Assembly (NCBI RefSeq): GCF_006717095.1
Contig: NZ_VFQE01000001.1
Location: 2,294,001-2,358,000, forward strand
Direction: 5' to 3'
Origin: Blastococcus colisei
GTDB lineage: Bacteria; Actinomycetota; Actinomycetes; Mycobacteriales; Geodermatophilaceae
Length of the DNA: 64,000 nucleotides
The notes beneath the pieces are model-generated. The model searched no databases. It saw nothing but the letters and a program-made list of their open reading frames with translations, and had not been told where the DNA came from. Within the stretch, counting starts at the first letter, position 1. Each line of letters opens with the position of its first letter. Shown here piece by piece: positions 26,459 to 35,584 of the stretch. The position numbers and the translations under genes were made by a program.

Positions 26459-26776
26459 TCAGCGCCCGACCGGACCCGACATCCCCGTGAGCAACCGCTC
26501 CACCTGGGGTGAGCGGTGGACGCGCACCGGCCGACCTGCCCGCCCGGCCGCCTCGAGATGGTCCAGGACGAGGTCGAACGCAGCCGGCGAGAAGCGGGTC
26601 ACCGACCCGGCGTCGATGCCGTCGATCCGCGCCGGCTCCCAGCCGTACCGCCTGCGGAAGGTGTCGACGGCGGCGCCGTCCACCTCCCCGGCCAGCACGA
26701 GCAGACGCCCGCCGGCGGTGTTGAGCAGCCGGACGATGCCGCGGGGTGCGGGACGCGGGGAAATCGGCGACGTCAC
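26459..26776 (-). CDS. STAS-domain-like protein
   Basis: 105-residue protein with alternating strands and helices (RLLVLAGEVDGAAVDTF, IDAGSVTRFSPAAFDLV, GRPVRVHRSPQVERLL) typical of STAS/anti-sigma antagonist folds. The usual D-S-S/T phosphorylation site is not clear; DAGSVTRFSP is the aligned segment. GTG 26776 has GGAG very close upstream. It diverges from the DNA polymerase gene, with a 75-nt gap. A role in anti-sigma partner switching is possible but not shown. Confidence 0.65.
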   Translation of the reverse strand: MTSPISPRPAPRGIVRLLNTAGGRLLVLAGEVDGAAVDTFRRRYGWEPARIDGIDAGSVTRFSPAAFDLVLDHLEAAGRAGRPVRVHRSPQVERLLTGMSGPVGR

Positions 26777-26851
26777 CGCTCCAGTGTGCCGCCGCGGCCG
26801 CCCGCCGGGCGGCACAACTGTGCTGTCGGGCCCGTGGGCGAGACTGCACCC

Positions 26852-28510
26852 GTGAACCGCCTGGTCCTCGTGCGCCGCGGCGAGGGCGGGATCGATGCGC
26901 TCGAGTCCGCCGAGGACGGGACGGTGGTGCAGACCACCCGGCTGCCCGCGGCCGGTCTCCCGGGATTCGTCCGCGCGCAGGGACGCCGGCCGGTGCGCTG
27001 GGTCTGGGACGACACCACGCGGTGGTATCCGCAGTTGCTGGACGCCGGTGTCCGGGTGGAGCGCTGCTGGGACCTGCGGCTCGCCCACGCCGTCCTCCGG
27101 CGGTCGCCGTTCGTCGACCAGGCCGTGCTCGTCGGAAGCGACACCCCGGGATGGGACGGGCTCCAGCCGGTGACCGTGGCCGACCCTGCGCTCTTCCCGC
27201 TCGAGGACCCGGCCGACCGGCTCGACCCGGTGGCCGAGCACGCGCGCCAGCAGGCGGCCGTGGCGGCGTCGGCGGAGCGGGGGCGCCTCGGTCTGCTGCT
27301 CGCCGCCGAGGCCTCCGGTGCGCTGGTGGCCGCCGAGATGACGCACGCCGGGCTGCCCTGGCGGGCGGACGTGCACGGCCGACTGCTGACCGGTCTGCTC
27401 GGCCCCCGCCCGGCATCCGGCCAGCGGCCGGCGGTCCTCGAGCGGCTCCTGACGGAGATCCGCGCCGCCTTCGCGGCCCCGGCTCTGAACCCGGACTCGC
27501 CCGGCGACCTCCTGCGCGGACTCCAGGCTGCGGGACTGCCGGTGAGCGACACCCGTTCGTGGACGCTGCAGGAGCTGGAGCATCCAGGCATCCCGCCGCT
27601 GCTGGAGTACAAGAGGCTGTCGCGGCTGCACCAGGCCAACGGCTGGAACTGGCTGGACACGTGGGTCCGCGACGGCCGGTTCCGGTCCTACTTCCTCCCC
27701 GGAGGGGTCGTGACGGGCCGCTGGGCCTCCAACGGCGGGGGAGCGCTCTCGGTCCCGACCCAGATCCGGCCCGCGGCGATCGCCGACGAGGGCTGGCGGT
27801 TGGTCGTCGCCGACGTCGCGCAGCTGGAGCCACGGGTCCTCGCCGGCATGAGCCGGGACGACGCCATGGCGGAGGCGGCGCGGTCGCGGGACCTGTACCA
27901 GGGGATGGTGGCCGGCGGCGCCGTGGCGACGAGGGCCGAGGCGAAGGTCGGCATGCTCGGGGCGATGTACGGCGGCACCCGGGGTGAGAGCGGCCGCATG
28001 ATGCCCCGGCTGACCCGCCGGTACCCCCGGGCGATCGGACTGGTCGAGGAGGCGGCGCGGGCAGGGGAGCGCGGCGAGGTGGTGCACACCCTCCTCGGCC
28101 GGGGCTCCCCGTCGCCGGGCGGAGGCAGCGGGGACCCCGACGGGCTGGGGGAGCCGGGGGAGCAGGCGGGATCGCCCGGGGACCGGGACCGACGGCGTCG
28201 CGCCTGGGGGCGGTTCACCCGCAACTTCGTGGTGCAGGGCACCGGCGCGGAGTGGGCGCTGTGCTGGCTGGCCGACCTGCGCAACCGGCTGTGGCGGCTG
28301 GGCGGCACGGGCAGGCTGGAGCAGCGACCGCACCTGGTGTTCTTCCTGCACGACGAGGTGGTCGTGCACACGCCCGAGCAGCTCGCCGACGAGGTGGTGG
28401 AGGAGGTCCGCCGGGCGGCGGCCGAGGCCGGGCGGCTGCTGTTCGGCTCGTTCCCGATCGACTTCCCGCTCGACGTCGCCGTCGTCCGGTCCTGGGCCGA
28501 CGCGGACTGA
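26852..28510 (+). CDS. Bifunctional 3'-5' exonuclease/DNA polymerase (family A, stand-alone)
   Basis: 552-residue protein of the actinobacterial group annotated as bifunctional 3'-5' exonuclease/DNA polymerase. Polymerase motif A is VVADVAQLEPRVLAG (Asp near 320), motif B is RAEAKVGMLGAMYGG (near 360) and motif C is FFLHDEVVVH (near 498). The N-terminal third resembles a degenerate exonuclease domain. No 5'-nuclease domain is present, unlike PolA. GTG 26852 is the only start between the divergent STAS gene and the conserved part; upstream open frame is antisense to that gene. A Gly/Pro/Ser-rich insertion lies at about residues 418-450. Probably a repair polymerase. Confidence 0.88.
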   Translation: MNRLVLVRRGEGGIDALESAEDGTVVQTTRLPAAGLPGFVRAQGRRPVRWVWDDTTRWYPQLLDAGVRVERCWDLRLAHAVLRRSPFVDQAVLVGSDTPGWDGLQPVTVADPALFPLEDPADRLDPVAEHARQQAAVAASAERGRLGLLLAAEASGALVAAEMTHAGLPWRADVHGRLLTGLLGPRPASGQRPAVLERLLTEIRAAFAAPALNPDSPGDLLRGLQAAGLPVSDTRSWTLQELEHPGIPPLLEYKRLSRLHQANGWNWLDTWVRDGRFRSYFLPGGVVTGRWASNGGGALSVPTQIRPAAIADEGWRLVVADVAQLEPRVLAGMSRDDAMAEAARSRDLYQGMVAGGAVATRAEAKVGMLGAMYGGTRGESGRMMPRLTRRYPRAIGLVEEAARAGERGEVVHTLLGRGSPSPGGGSGDPDGLGEPGEQAGSPGDRDRRRRAWGRFTRNFVVQGTGAEWALCWLADLRNRLWRLGGTGRLEQRPHLVFFLHDEVVVHTPEQLADEVVEEVRRAAAEAGRLLFGSFPIDFPLDVAVVRSWADAD

Positions 28511-28696
28511 GCCCTACGGTCCACCGCGAGGGAGGACCGGCACCGATGCGTCCCCGACGGGAGGAAGCGCATCGCCGACAAGTTCGGCGCCGTCGGCACG
28601 TCCCCCCGCCCGCGCACCCCGACGGTGCCCGGCGACGACGAGACCGCGCTCCTCCCGGTGCCCGTCTCCTCGCCGGTCCGTCGCCTGCTGCCGAGC

Positions 28697-30172
28697 CTAG
28701 GTGCCGCAGAAGGTCCGGTAGACGCCGAAGTCCTGCGGAGCCGGTGCCGCGTATCGCTCGAGGCCGGGTCGCTCGTCGTACGGGGCGCTCACCGCGTCGA
28801 GCAGCCGGCCGAGCGGATCGAGGTCGCCGCCGGTGGCGGCGTCGAGCGACTCCTCGACGAGGTGGTTGCGCGGGATGTAGACGGGATTGACCCGGTCCAT
28901 GGATCCGGCGTCCGGCGCCAGGGCACGCCACCGGTCCAGCCAGCCGTCGAAGGCGGCGAGGTCGAGAACGAGGTTGCGCGCCGGCTCGAGGTCCCCTCGC
29001 GCGGCCCGGCCCAGGGCGCGGAAGAACGACGTGTGGTCGACGTGGCCCTGCTGGAGGTGGGCGAGCAGCTCGTCGACCAGCGGCCCGGCGACGTCGTCGT
29101 CCAGACCCTCGGGCAGGCCGAGCTTCGCCCGCATCCCGGACGACCAGGCGGCGTCGTACGCCGGGCCGAACGTCTTCAGCGACTCCACGGCGCGGGCGAC
29201 CGCCTGCTCCGGATCGTCGGAGATCAGGGGGAGCAGCGTCTCGGCGAAACGCGCCAGGTTCCACTCGGCGGCCAGGGGCTGGTTGCGGTAGCGGTAGCGC
29301 CCGCCCTCGTCGATCGAGCTGTAGACCGCGTCGGCGTCGTAGGCGTCCAGGAACGCGCACGGCCCGTAGTCGATGGTCTCGCCGGAGATCGTCATGTTGT
29401 CGGTGTTCATGACGCCGTGGACGAAGCCCACCAGCATCCATCGGGCGACCAGCGACGCCTGGGCGGCGGCGACCGCCTCGAACAGAGCGAGGTAGGGCTG
29501 CTCCGCGTCCGCGGCTCCACCGTCGCCCGACCCGCCCCAGTGCCGGGCGATCGCGTGGTCGGCGAGGCGGCGCAGGAGGTCGACGTCGCCGGTCGCGCGG
29601 GCGTACTGGAAGCTCCCGACGCGGAGGTGGCTGCTCGCGACCCGGGCGAGGACGGCGCCCGGCAGCACGGTCTCCCGGCGCACGGGACGACCGGTCGCCA
29701 CCACGGCCAGGGCTCGCGTCGTCGGGATGCCCAGGGCGTGCATCGCCTCGCTGATCACGTACTCGCGCAGCATCGGGCCGACGGCCGCCAGCCCGTCGCC
29801 ACCGCGGGCGAACGGGGTGCGCCCGGAGCCCTTGAGGTGCAGATCGCGGACGCCCCGGTCGACGGTCAGCTCGCCGAGGAGGAGGGCCCGCCCGTCGCCG
29901 AGCCGGGGGGAGTACCCCCCGAACTGGTGCCCGGCGTAGGCCTGCGCCACAGGGGTCGCGCCGTCGGGGACGAGGTTCCCCACCAGCAGTCGCACGCCGT
30001 CGGGCCCCCGCAGCCAGGCGGGGTCCAGGCCGAGCCCGGCGGCCAGGTGCTCGTTGAGCACGAGCAGCCGCGGGTCGGGCGCCGGCTCGGCCTGCCAGGC
30101 CAGCGCCAGTTCCGGCAGCTCACGGGCGAAGCGGTCGTCCAGGGCGACGGGGAACGGCGGTGCGATGCTCAC
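28697..30172 (-). CDS. selO: Protein adenylyltransferase SelO (cysteine form)
   Basis: 491-residue pseudokinase-fold AMPylator. The N-terminal [35 protein letters not shown] (nucleotide site), [20 protein letters not shown] (metal/catalytic loop with Asn and Asp) and the C-terminal TFCGT tail are all seen. The penultimate-region Cys takes the place of the selenocysteine found in animal SelO. SelO transfers AMP to Ser/Thr/Tyr residues, in bacteria mostly on redox-related proteins. GTG 30172 fits the family N-terminus. Confidence 0.92.
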   Translation of the reverse strand: MSIAPPFPVALDDRFARELPELALAWQAEPAPDPRLLVLNEHLAAGLGLDPAWLRGPDGVRLLVGNLVPDGATPVAQAYAGHQFGGYSPRLGDGRALLLGELTVDRGVRDLHLKGSGRTPFARGGDGLAAVGPMLREYVISEAMHALGIPTTRALAVVATGRPVRRETVLPGAVLARVASSHLRVGSFQYARATGDVDLLRRLADHAIARHWGGSGDGGAADAEQPYLALFEAVAAAQASLVARWMLVGFVHGVMNTDNMTISGETIDYGPCAFLDAYDADAVYSSIDEGGRYRYRNQPLAAEWNLARFAETLLPLISDDPEQAVARAVESLKTFGPAYDAAWSSGMRAKLGLPEGLDDDVAGPLVDELLAHLQQGHVDHTSFFRALGRAARGDLEPARNLVLDLAAFDGWLDRWRALAPDAGSMDRVNPVYIPRNHLVEESLDAATGGDLDPLGRLLDAVSAPYDERPGLERYAAPAPQDFGVYRTFCGT

Positions 30173-30300
30173 CCCGTCCAGGGTACGAGCGGCAGCGGGA
30201 TCCCCGCGGGGAGCTGAGGGCCGTATTCCGGCGGCGTCCCCGGCCCTCCTGCCTGCGAGATCCCGGCTCCGGTGCGGGGTCCGCGTGGATCGAGGTCCCG

Positions 30301-30930
30301 GTGGACGGCATCTGGGCGTTCGTGGCGATGAGCGTCCTGCTGTCCGTCTCGCCGGGGCCGGATGACGTGCTGGTCCTGCGCAACACCCTCCGCGGTGGCG
30401 CGCGCCTGGGTCTGGCGACCGTGGCCGGGGTCGCGGTGGGCACGCTCGCCTGGGGCCTGGCCGCGGCGGTCGGCCTCGCCGCGGTGGTCGTGCGGTCGCC
30501 CACCGCGTACGACGTGCTGAGTCTGGCCGGGGCGGGGTACCTGGTCCTCCTGGGTGTCGTGCCCCTGGTCGCCGAGCTGCGCGGACGGTCGGGTCCGGGG
30601 GTCGGCGTCGTTCCGCCGCGGAGCAGGCGGGGAGGAGCCGGACGCGCCTTCTCAGCGGGGTTGGCGAGCGACCTGCTCAGCCCGAAGATCGGGCTGTTCT
30701 ATCTCGCCGTCGTCCCGCAGTTCGTGCCCGACGGAGCCCCGGCCCTGCAGTACTCGTTGCTGTTGTGCGCCGTCGACGTGGGCGTCGCGGCGATCTGGCT
30801 CGCCGGCCTCGCCTGGCTCGCGCATGCCGCCGTTCCCTGGCTGCTCCGACCGGAGGTCGTCCGATGGACGCAGCGGACCTTCGGCGCGTCGCTCATCGGG
30901 CTCGGCGTGTCCTCAGCCGTCGGGCTCTGA
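30301..30930 (+). CDS. LysE/RhtB family amino-acid exporter
   Basis: 209-residue membrane protein with five to six hydrophobic segments. The family signature is [19 protein letters not shown] near the N-terminus, and the second repeat has [20 protein letters not shown]. It would export an amino acid or related solute. GTG 30301 has GAGG five bases upstream and starts right at the first membrane helix. Confidence 0.87.
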   Translation: MDGIWAFVAMSVLLSVSPGPDDVLVLRNTLRGGARLGLATVAGVAVGTLAWGLAAAVGLAAVVVRSPTAYDVLSLAGAGYLVLLGVVPLVAELRGRSGPGVGVVPPRSRRGGAGRAFSAGLASDLLSPKIGLFYLAVVPQFVPDGAPALQYSLLLCAVDVGVAAIWLAGLAWLAHAAVPWLLRPEVVRWTQRTFGASLIGLGVSSAVGL

Positions 30931-30971
30931 CCGACGCCCGCACGGACCACGGGGACTCCGCCCCCGGCCGG

Positions 30972-31229
30972 TCAGCCCATGCCCTCCATGCCCTCCATGG
31001 CCTCCGCGCGGAACTGGGCGAGGAACTGGTCGCGGGTGATGCCCCGCCGCTCGGCCTCCCGCTCGCAGAGCATCGCGATCACCAGCGAGGACTGGCGGAC
31101 GACGTCGGCGCGCGTGTCCTCGTCCAGGGCGGCCAGCACCTTCGTCCAGGCCGTCCAGTCGCCGTTCCCCGCGGCCTCGGCCATCTCGAGCACGAGCCCG
31201 AACCGACGCAACGACTCCAGGTTGGCCAT
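30972..31229 (-). CDS. Small hypothetical helical protein
   Basis: 85 residues, predicted all-helical (MANLESLRRFGLVLEMAEAA...). It ends in a Met-Glu-Gly repeat, MEGMEGMG, coded by tandem 9-bp units at about 30978-31000. ATG 31229 has GGAGAGG six bases upstream, a strong ribosome site, supporting a real gene. It lies 72 nt downstream of the MetE-like gene in the same direction. Function not recognised. Confidence 0.6.
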   Translation of the reverse strand: MANLESLRRFGLVLEMAEAAGNGDWTAWTKVLAALDEDTRADVVRQSSLVIAMLCEREAERRGITRDQFLAQFRAEAMEGMEGMG

Positions 31230-31301
31230 CAGGCACCTCTCCGATCGTGGTCGCCCGCTGTGGCCACCGGACCCCGACGGTATCCGCGCCGCCGGGCCGG
31301 G

Positions 31302-32348
31302 TCAGAGTTCGGACCGGAGCAGCGCGGCCGCCTCGGCCAGCGCCCGCATCTTGCCCGCCGCCGACGCCCGGGGGAGGTACTTCAGCCCGCAGTCGCTGGA
31401 GAGCACGAGGCGGTCGACGTCGACGTGGTCGAGGGCCCGCCGCACCCGGTCGGCGACCGTCTCCGGCGTCTCGACGTCCGGCGTGGACAGGTCCAGGACG
31501 CCGAGCGCGATCCCCTTGCCGCGCAGCGGCCGCAGGGTCGCGGGGTCCAGGTGCGACTGCGCCGTCTCCACCGAGACCGCGTCGGCCGGGGTGTCGGCCA
31601 GCTCGGGCAGGAACGAGTAGCCCTCCGGGCGGTCGGCGACCATGGCCGCGTAGCCGAAGCAGAGGTGCACGTGCACCGGACCGGCCGCGCCGGTGAGCGC
31701 CCGGCTCACCGCCTCCGCGCCGTACTTCCGGGCCACCTCCGGGCGGGCCTGCAGCCACGGCTCGTCGATCTGGACGATGTCGGCACCCGCCGCGAACAGG
31801 TCGGCGATCTCCTCGCGGACGACGTCGGCGTAGGCCATGGCCAGGCCGCGGTCGTCGGCGTAGTGGTCGTTCTGCGCCTGCTGCGCCATGGTGAACGGCC
31901 CGGGCACGGTGATCTTGACGGCGCGGTCGGTGTGCGCCCGCAGGAAACGGACGTCGTCGGTCTGCACGGGAGCCGGCCGCCGGATCTCGCCGGTCACCCG
32001 GGGCACCGGGATGTCGATCCCCGAGCGGTTGCGCACCGTTCCCGGACGGTCGAGGTCGAGGCCGTCGAGGGCGGTGGCGAAGTGGTTGGAGTAGGACTCC
32101 CGGCGGATCTCGCCGTCGGTGACGACGTCGAGGCCGGCCTCCTCCTGGCTGCGGAGCGCGACCAGGGTGGCGTCGTCCTGGGCCTCCCGCAGCAACGGCG
32201 CCGGGACGCGCCACAGCTCCTGCGCGCGGACCCGCGGCGGGAACTGGTGTCCGAGCCTGTCGCGGTCGATGAGCCAGTCGGGCTGGGGGAGGCTGCCGAC
32301 GATCATCGTGGGCAGCGGTGGCAGCGACGTCTTCATCGGCCGGGTCAT
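31302..32348 (-). CDS. MetE-like cobalamin-independent methyltransferase (C-terminal-domain-only form)
   Basis: 348-residue TIM-barrel protein equal to the catalytic half of MetE. Visible are TMIVGSLPQPDWL, DVVTDGEIRRESYSNHF, the zinc ligands in VHVHLCFGY and SSDCGLKYLPR, and VQIDEPWLQ. Such short forms transfer a methyl group from a pterin or other donor to a thiol; some are true methionine synthases, others are catabolic. ATG 32348 and ATG 32336 are both possible; neither has a strong ribosome site. The tail shared with MetE supports a thiol methyltransferase but not a specific donor. Confidence 0.82.
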   Translation of the reverse strand: MTRPMKTSLPPLPTMIVGSLPQPDWLIDRDRLGHQFPPRVRAQELWRVPAPLLREAQDDATLVALRSQEEAGLDVVTDGEIRRESYSNHFATALDGLDLDRPGTVRNRSGIDIPVPRVTGEIRRPAPVQTDDVRFLRAHTDRAVKITVPGPFTMAQQAQNDHYADDRGLAMAYADVVREEIADLFAAGADIVQIDEPWLQARPEVARKYGAEAVSRALTGAAGPVHVHLCFGYAAMVADRPEGYSFLPELADTPADAVSVETAQSHLDPATLRPLRGKGIALGVLDLSTPDVETPETVADRVRRALDHVDVDRLVLSSDCGLKYLPRASAAGKMRALAEAAALLRSEL

Positions 32349-32389
32349 GCCCGGAACGTAGCGCGCAGGCCGGGGCGGCGTCCGCGCAG

Positions 32390-33025
32390 TCACCTCGGCG
32401 GGGACGCCCGGCTGCCGGGACCGGCAGGCACGCCGACGAGGACGTTCAGCAGGGCGCCCACCGCCAGCCCGGCGCATGCGCCGCCCACGACGTCGAGAGG
32501 GGCGTGCGCGCCGAGGTAGACGCGGGCCAGCGAGTTCAGCACCGCCACGGCCACGACGACGAGGAGCCAGCGGCGGCGCAGGTACGGGGCGAGCAGGGCC
32601 ACGAGGCCGAACGCGATGACGGCGTGACCCGAGGGAAAGGACGGCCCGGCCGAGGGGACGTCGCGCAGGACCGCCCCGGGGATGGTCGTCCCGGGGCGCT
32701 CTCGCGGCACGAGCGCCTTCAGCAGCTCGCGCTCGAGGCCCAGCTTCGCCGGCACCAGCAGCACCGATGCGAGGGCCAGCCGCAGGCGCCGCAGCACCAG
32801 CGCCGCGGCGGCCACTCCCAGCGGCACCCCGAGGACCCCGACGGTCTGGAACAGCCACAGCGGCGTCCGCAGCAGATCGGGCAGGCCGTTCACGGAGGTG
32901 AAGAGCCGCCGCTCGAGGGAGCCGACCGTGCCCGGCGCCACCGCCCACGCGCAGAGCGAGGTGACGGCAGCCGCCCACACGGCCGTGCCCGCGTCAGCCC
33001 GTCGGCGGCGGTAGGACGTGGTCAT
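32390..33025 (-). CDS. PAP2-family membrane phosphatase
   Basis: 211-residue integral membrane protein with five to six helices and the three phosphatidate-phosphatase motifs: KALVPRERP, SFPSGHA, and LARVYLGAHAPLDVVGG. It would remove phosphate from a lipid phosphate or polyprenyl diphosphate at the membrane. It begins 18 nt after the larger PAP2 fusion gene in the same direction, so the two are probably cotranscribed. Confidence 0.88.
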   Translation of the reverse strand: MTTSYRRRRADAGTAVWAAAVTSLCAWAVAPGTVGSLERRLFTSVNGLPDLLRTPLWLFQTVGVLGVPLGVAAAALVLRRLRLALASVLLVPAKLGLERELLKALVPRERPGTTIPGAVLRDVPSAGPSFPSGHAVIAFGLVALLAPYLRRRWLLVVVAVAVLNSLARVYLGAHAPLDVVGGACAGLAVGALLNVLVGVPAGPGSRASPPR

Positions 33026-33043
33026 GCCGGCACCTGTGCGGAG

Positions 33044-35455
33044 TCACGTGACGAAGCGGTGCTCGAAGCGCGCCGCGAGCAGCAAGCCCAGGCCGGCCGG
33101 CAGCCAGAAGACGAGCAGCCGGAAGCCGAGCACCCCCGCGCAGGCACTCGCGAGAGGGGCGCCCAGCGAGGTCAGGGCCAGCAGCAGTGCGGCGTCGGCG
33201 GCGCCGGGCAGTCCGGTCGGCGGCACCATCGACCAGAGCAGGTGCAGCGCGCCGTACACGGCCGCGGTGGCGAGCAGGGGCACGTCGCCGCCCACGGCGT
33301 GCACGGCGGCGGCCAGGGCTCCGGCCTCCAGGGCGATCCCCAGGCTGGTCCAGCAGAGCTGGGGCCACCAGTTCCACCCGGCCGAGGCGCCGCCGGTCCG
33401 CCAGGTGAGGGCCGACCGCAGGGTTCGCGTCACGTGCCGCTGAGGTTCTTCCTCCTCCGCCGACCCGCCCGCCCTTCCGTGACCGCGGGCCAGCACCTGG
33501 CCCAGGAGCACCAGCGCCCACGCCACGACGCCGAGGAGCAGTGCGGGGACGAGCGACTCCGGCGTCCGCCAGCCGGTGAGCCGGCCCTCCACGGCCGCGA
33601 GGACGAATGTGCCGACGGCGACGACAGCGGCCGCGGCGATCGCGCCGGCGACGAACCGGTCGATCGACTGCCGGGCGGCGTCCGGCAGGACGCCTGCGCG
33701 TTCGAGGAAGCGGGCTGCCGAGCGCCGCCAGCCGGTGCGGCCGCGCAGCAGGGTCGCGCCGTCGGCCACCATGGCGGCACCGACGGTGCGGCCCAGCGCG
33801 ATCCGTCGCTCGACCGTCATCAGCGCGGCGGCCGCCATCGCGACCCGCGCCAGCACCACGAGGGCGAGGGCGCCGCCCAGCCACCGCCAGCCACCGAGCT
33901 CGACCGACTGCACGACCGCGGTCGCCCCGCCGAGCAGCGGGACCCCGACCAGGATGAGCGCGGCGCCGGCACCCACGGCCGCCCGGGCGGCGGGGCCGGC
34001 CGGAGCGAACTGCGGCCGGCGCGGATCGGGCAGGTCCAGCCGCCGCCGCACCTCGCGGCGCAGCGCGCTCAGCCGGCCGGGTCGCGCGCGTTCACCCGCC
34101 CGGGTCGCGGCCGAGAGCGGCAGCGGGGCGAGGCTCGGCAGCGCCGCGGCGACCACCTCCGGGCCGAGCGCGTCCAGCGCGGTACCGACGACCAGCGCCG
34201 GATCGATGCGCAGCGCGAGGGAGGCCATCAGCTCGGCCACGTCGGCGTCGAGTGCCTGGTCCTCGGCGCCGGTCAGCGCGTTGCCGAAGTCCACCACCCA
34301 CGGCTCGCCGTTCCCGTCGACCAGCACGCTGGAGGCGACCAGGTCGTGGTGGGCGACCCGTGCCGCCCGGAGCCGGGCCACCTGGCGCCACACCCGGGCC
34401 AGGAGGTGGGGGGTGACCTCCTCGGGCGGGAGGTCGTCGAGGTTCCGCCCCGGCACGTGTTCCTGGACGACGACGCCACCGCGGTCGGTGCCGCGCGCCA
34501 GGACCACCGGAGGCACCCGGACGCCGCGCTCGCGGGCGGTCATCGCGGCCACCGCCTCGTGCTCGGCCTGCTGACCCAGCGGCGCCACGGCGTCGGCGTC
34601 CTTGATGTCGCGGACGGCGACGAGGCGGTAGAGCCGGTAGAGCCAGTCCCGCTCGAAGCGATCGGGGTCGAGGACCTTCACGTAGAGCCGGCGGCCGTCC
34701 TCGTCGACGGCGGTGAACGGGTGCGAGCTGCGGGCTTCGACCGCCGCGGGCCACAGGTCGCGCACGGGGAGCCCGAAGCGGCGCAGCATGCCGGCCACCC
34801 CCGCCGGGGCCGGTTCCCAGCGCGGCACGCCGAGGACGTAGTGCACGAGGGAGCCGATGGCCCACCCCACGGCGGCTCCGCCCAGGATGTCCAGCGGCAG
34901 GTGCGCCCCCACGTAGACCCGGGCGAGAGCCACGGACCAGGCCAGCGCCCACGCCACCCGGCGGCCCCTGCGGGTCAGGTACGGCACCGCCGCGGTGGCC
35001 AGCGCCGCGGCGACGGCGGCGTGCCCGGAGATGAAGCCGATGCCGCCGACGTTGCCGTCGAGCAGGTTGGCGTCGACCAGGCCGGCCGGGCGCTCCCTCC
35101 CGACGATGCTCTTGACCAGGTCGGCGGCCAGGTACGCCAGCGACCCGGACACCAGCATGTCGCGGGCCATCCGGAATCGCTTCGTGAGGGCGGCGATCGC
35201 GGCGACGACCGGGACGGCGACGACGTTGCCCAGTTGCATGACCGCCCAGACGACCGGGAAGACGATCGCCGGCAGGTCGTTGACCACGCGGAACAGGTCG
35301 CGCTCGAGCACCGGGAGCTCGCCCCGCTGCGCGACCAGGAAACCGATCCCGAAGACGGCCAGTCCGAGGAACACGCGGACGAGGTCGACCGGATGCCGCT
35401 GGACGGCGCCCGGGCGGCGGGTTCCCTCGTGCCCGCGCGAGGTCGCTCCCTGCAT
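33044..35455 (-). CDS. Three-part membrane protein: PAP2 phosphatase, kinase-like region, MprF/UPF0104-type flippase region
   Basis: 803-residue protein. Residues ~10-215 are a PAP2 domain with KSIVGRERP, FISGHAA (Ile replaces the usual Pro) and LARVYVGAHLPLDILGG. Residues ~230-420 resemble a small-molecule/lipid kinase of the RIO/LPS-kinase fold, with LYVKVLDPD, VVVQEHVPG, AHHDLVASSVLV (Ser where Asn usually follows the catalytic Asp) and VVDFGNA. Residues ~500-800 hold seven or so membrane helices ending in PTGLPGAADAALLLALTSLG, the lysylphosphatidylglycerol-synthase transmembrane type. ATG 35455 is chosen; a GTG slightly upstream is possible. It combines modules normally found in separate cell-envelope proteins, likely acting on lipid-linked phosphates. 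Confidence 0.82.
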   Translation of the reverse strand: MQGATSRGHEGTRRPGAVQRHPVDLVRVFLGLAVFGIGFLVAQRGELPVLERDLFRVVNDLPAIVFPVVWAVMQLGNVVAVPVVAAIAALTKRFRMARDMLVSGSLAYLAADLVKSIVGRERPAGLVDANLLDGNVGGIGFISGHAAVAAALATAAVPYLTRRGRRVAWALAWSVALARVYVGAHLPLDILGGAAVGWAIGSLVHYVLGVPRWEPAPAGVAGMLRRFGLPVRDLWPAAVEARSSHPFTAVDEDGRRLYVKVLDPDRFERDWLYRLYRLVAVRDIKDADAVAPLGQQAEHEAVAAMTARERGVRVPPVVLARGTDRGGVVVQEHVPGRNLDDLPPEEVTPHLLARVWRQVARLRAARVAHHDLVASSVLVDGNGEPWVVDFGNALTGAEDQALDADVAELMASLALRIDPALVVGTALDALGPEVVAAALPSLAPLPLSAATRAGERARPGRLSALRREVRRRLDLPDPRRPQFAPAGPAARAAVGAGAALILVGVPLLGGATAVVQSVELGGWRWLGGALALVVLARVAMAAAALMTVERRIALGRTVGAAMVADGATLLRGRTGWRRSAARFLERAGVLPDAARQSIDRFVAGAIAAAAVVAVGTFVLAAVEGRLTGWRTPESLVPALLLGVVAWALVLLGQVLARGHGRAGGSAEEEEPQRHVTRTLRSALTWRTGGASAGWNWWPQLCWTSLGIALEAGALAAAVHAVGGDVPLLATAAVYGALHLLWSMVPPTGLPGAADAALLLALTSLGAPLASACAGVLGFRLLVFWLPAGLGLLLAARFEHRFVT

Positions 35456-35584
35456 CAGCGTCCGGGCCGTCACACCGACAGTGCACTGGAGACGGGAAGG
35501 CCCCGGCAAGGTGTTCCGGCACCGCCCTGCCGTCGTCCCGCCGTGTCGTCGTCCCAGCATGCAGGTGCGGGTGGACCGCCGGTG

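Noticed and set aside
28511-28696. Possible short gene (RIADKFGAVGTSPRP) between the polymerase and selO
   Set aside because: No start with a ribosome site and no continuation as a known family; it may be a relic but cannot be supported.
31000-31230. Tandem 9-bp repeats near the small helical gene taken as a repeat array
   Set aside because: Only two to three units, and they encode the Met-Glu-Gly tail of the protein.
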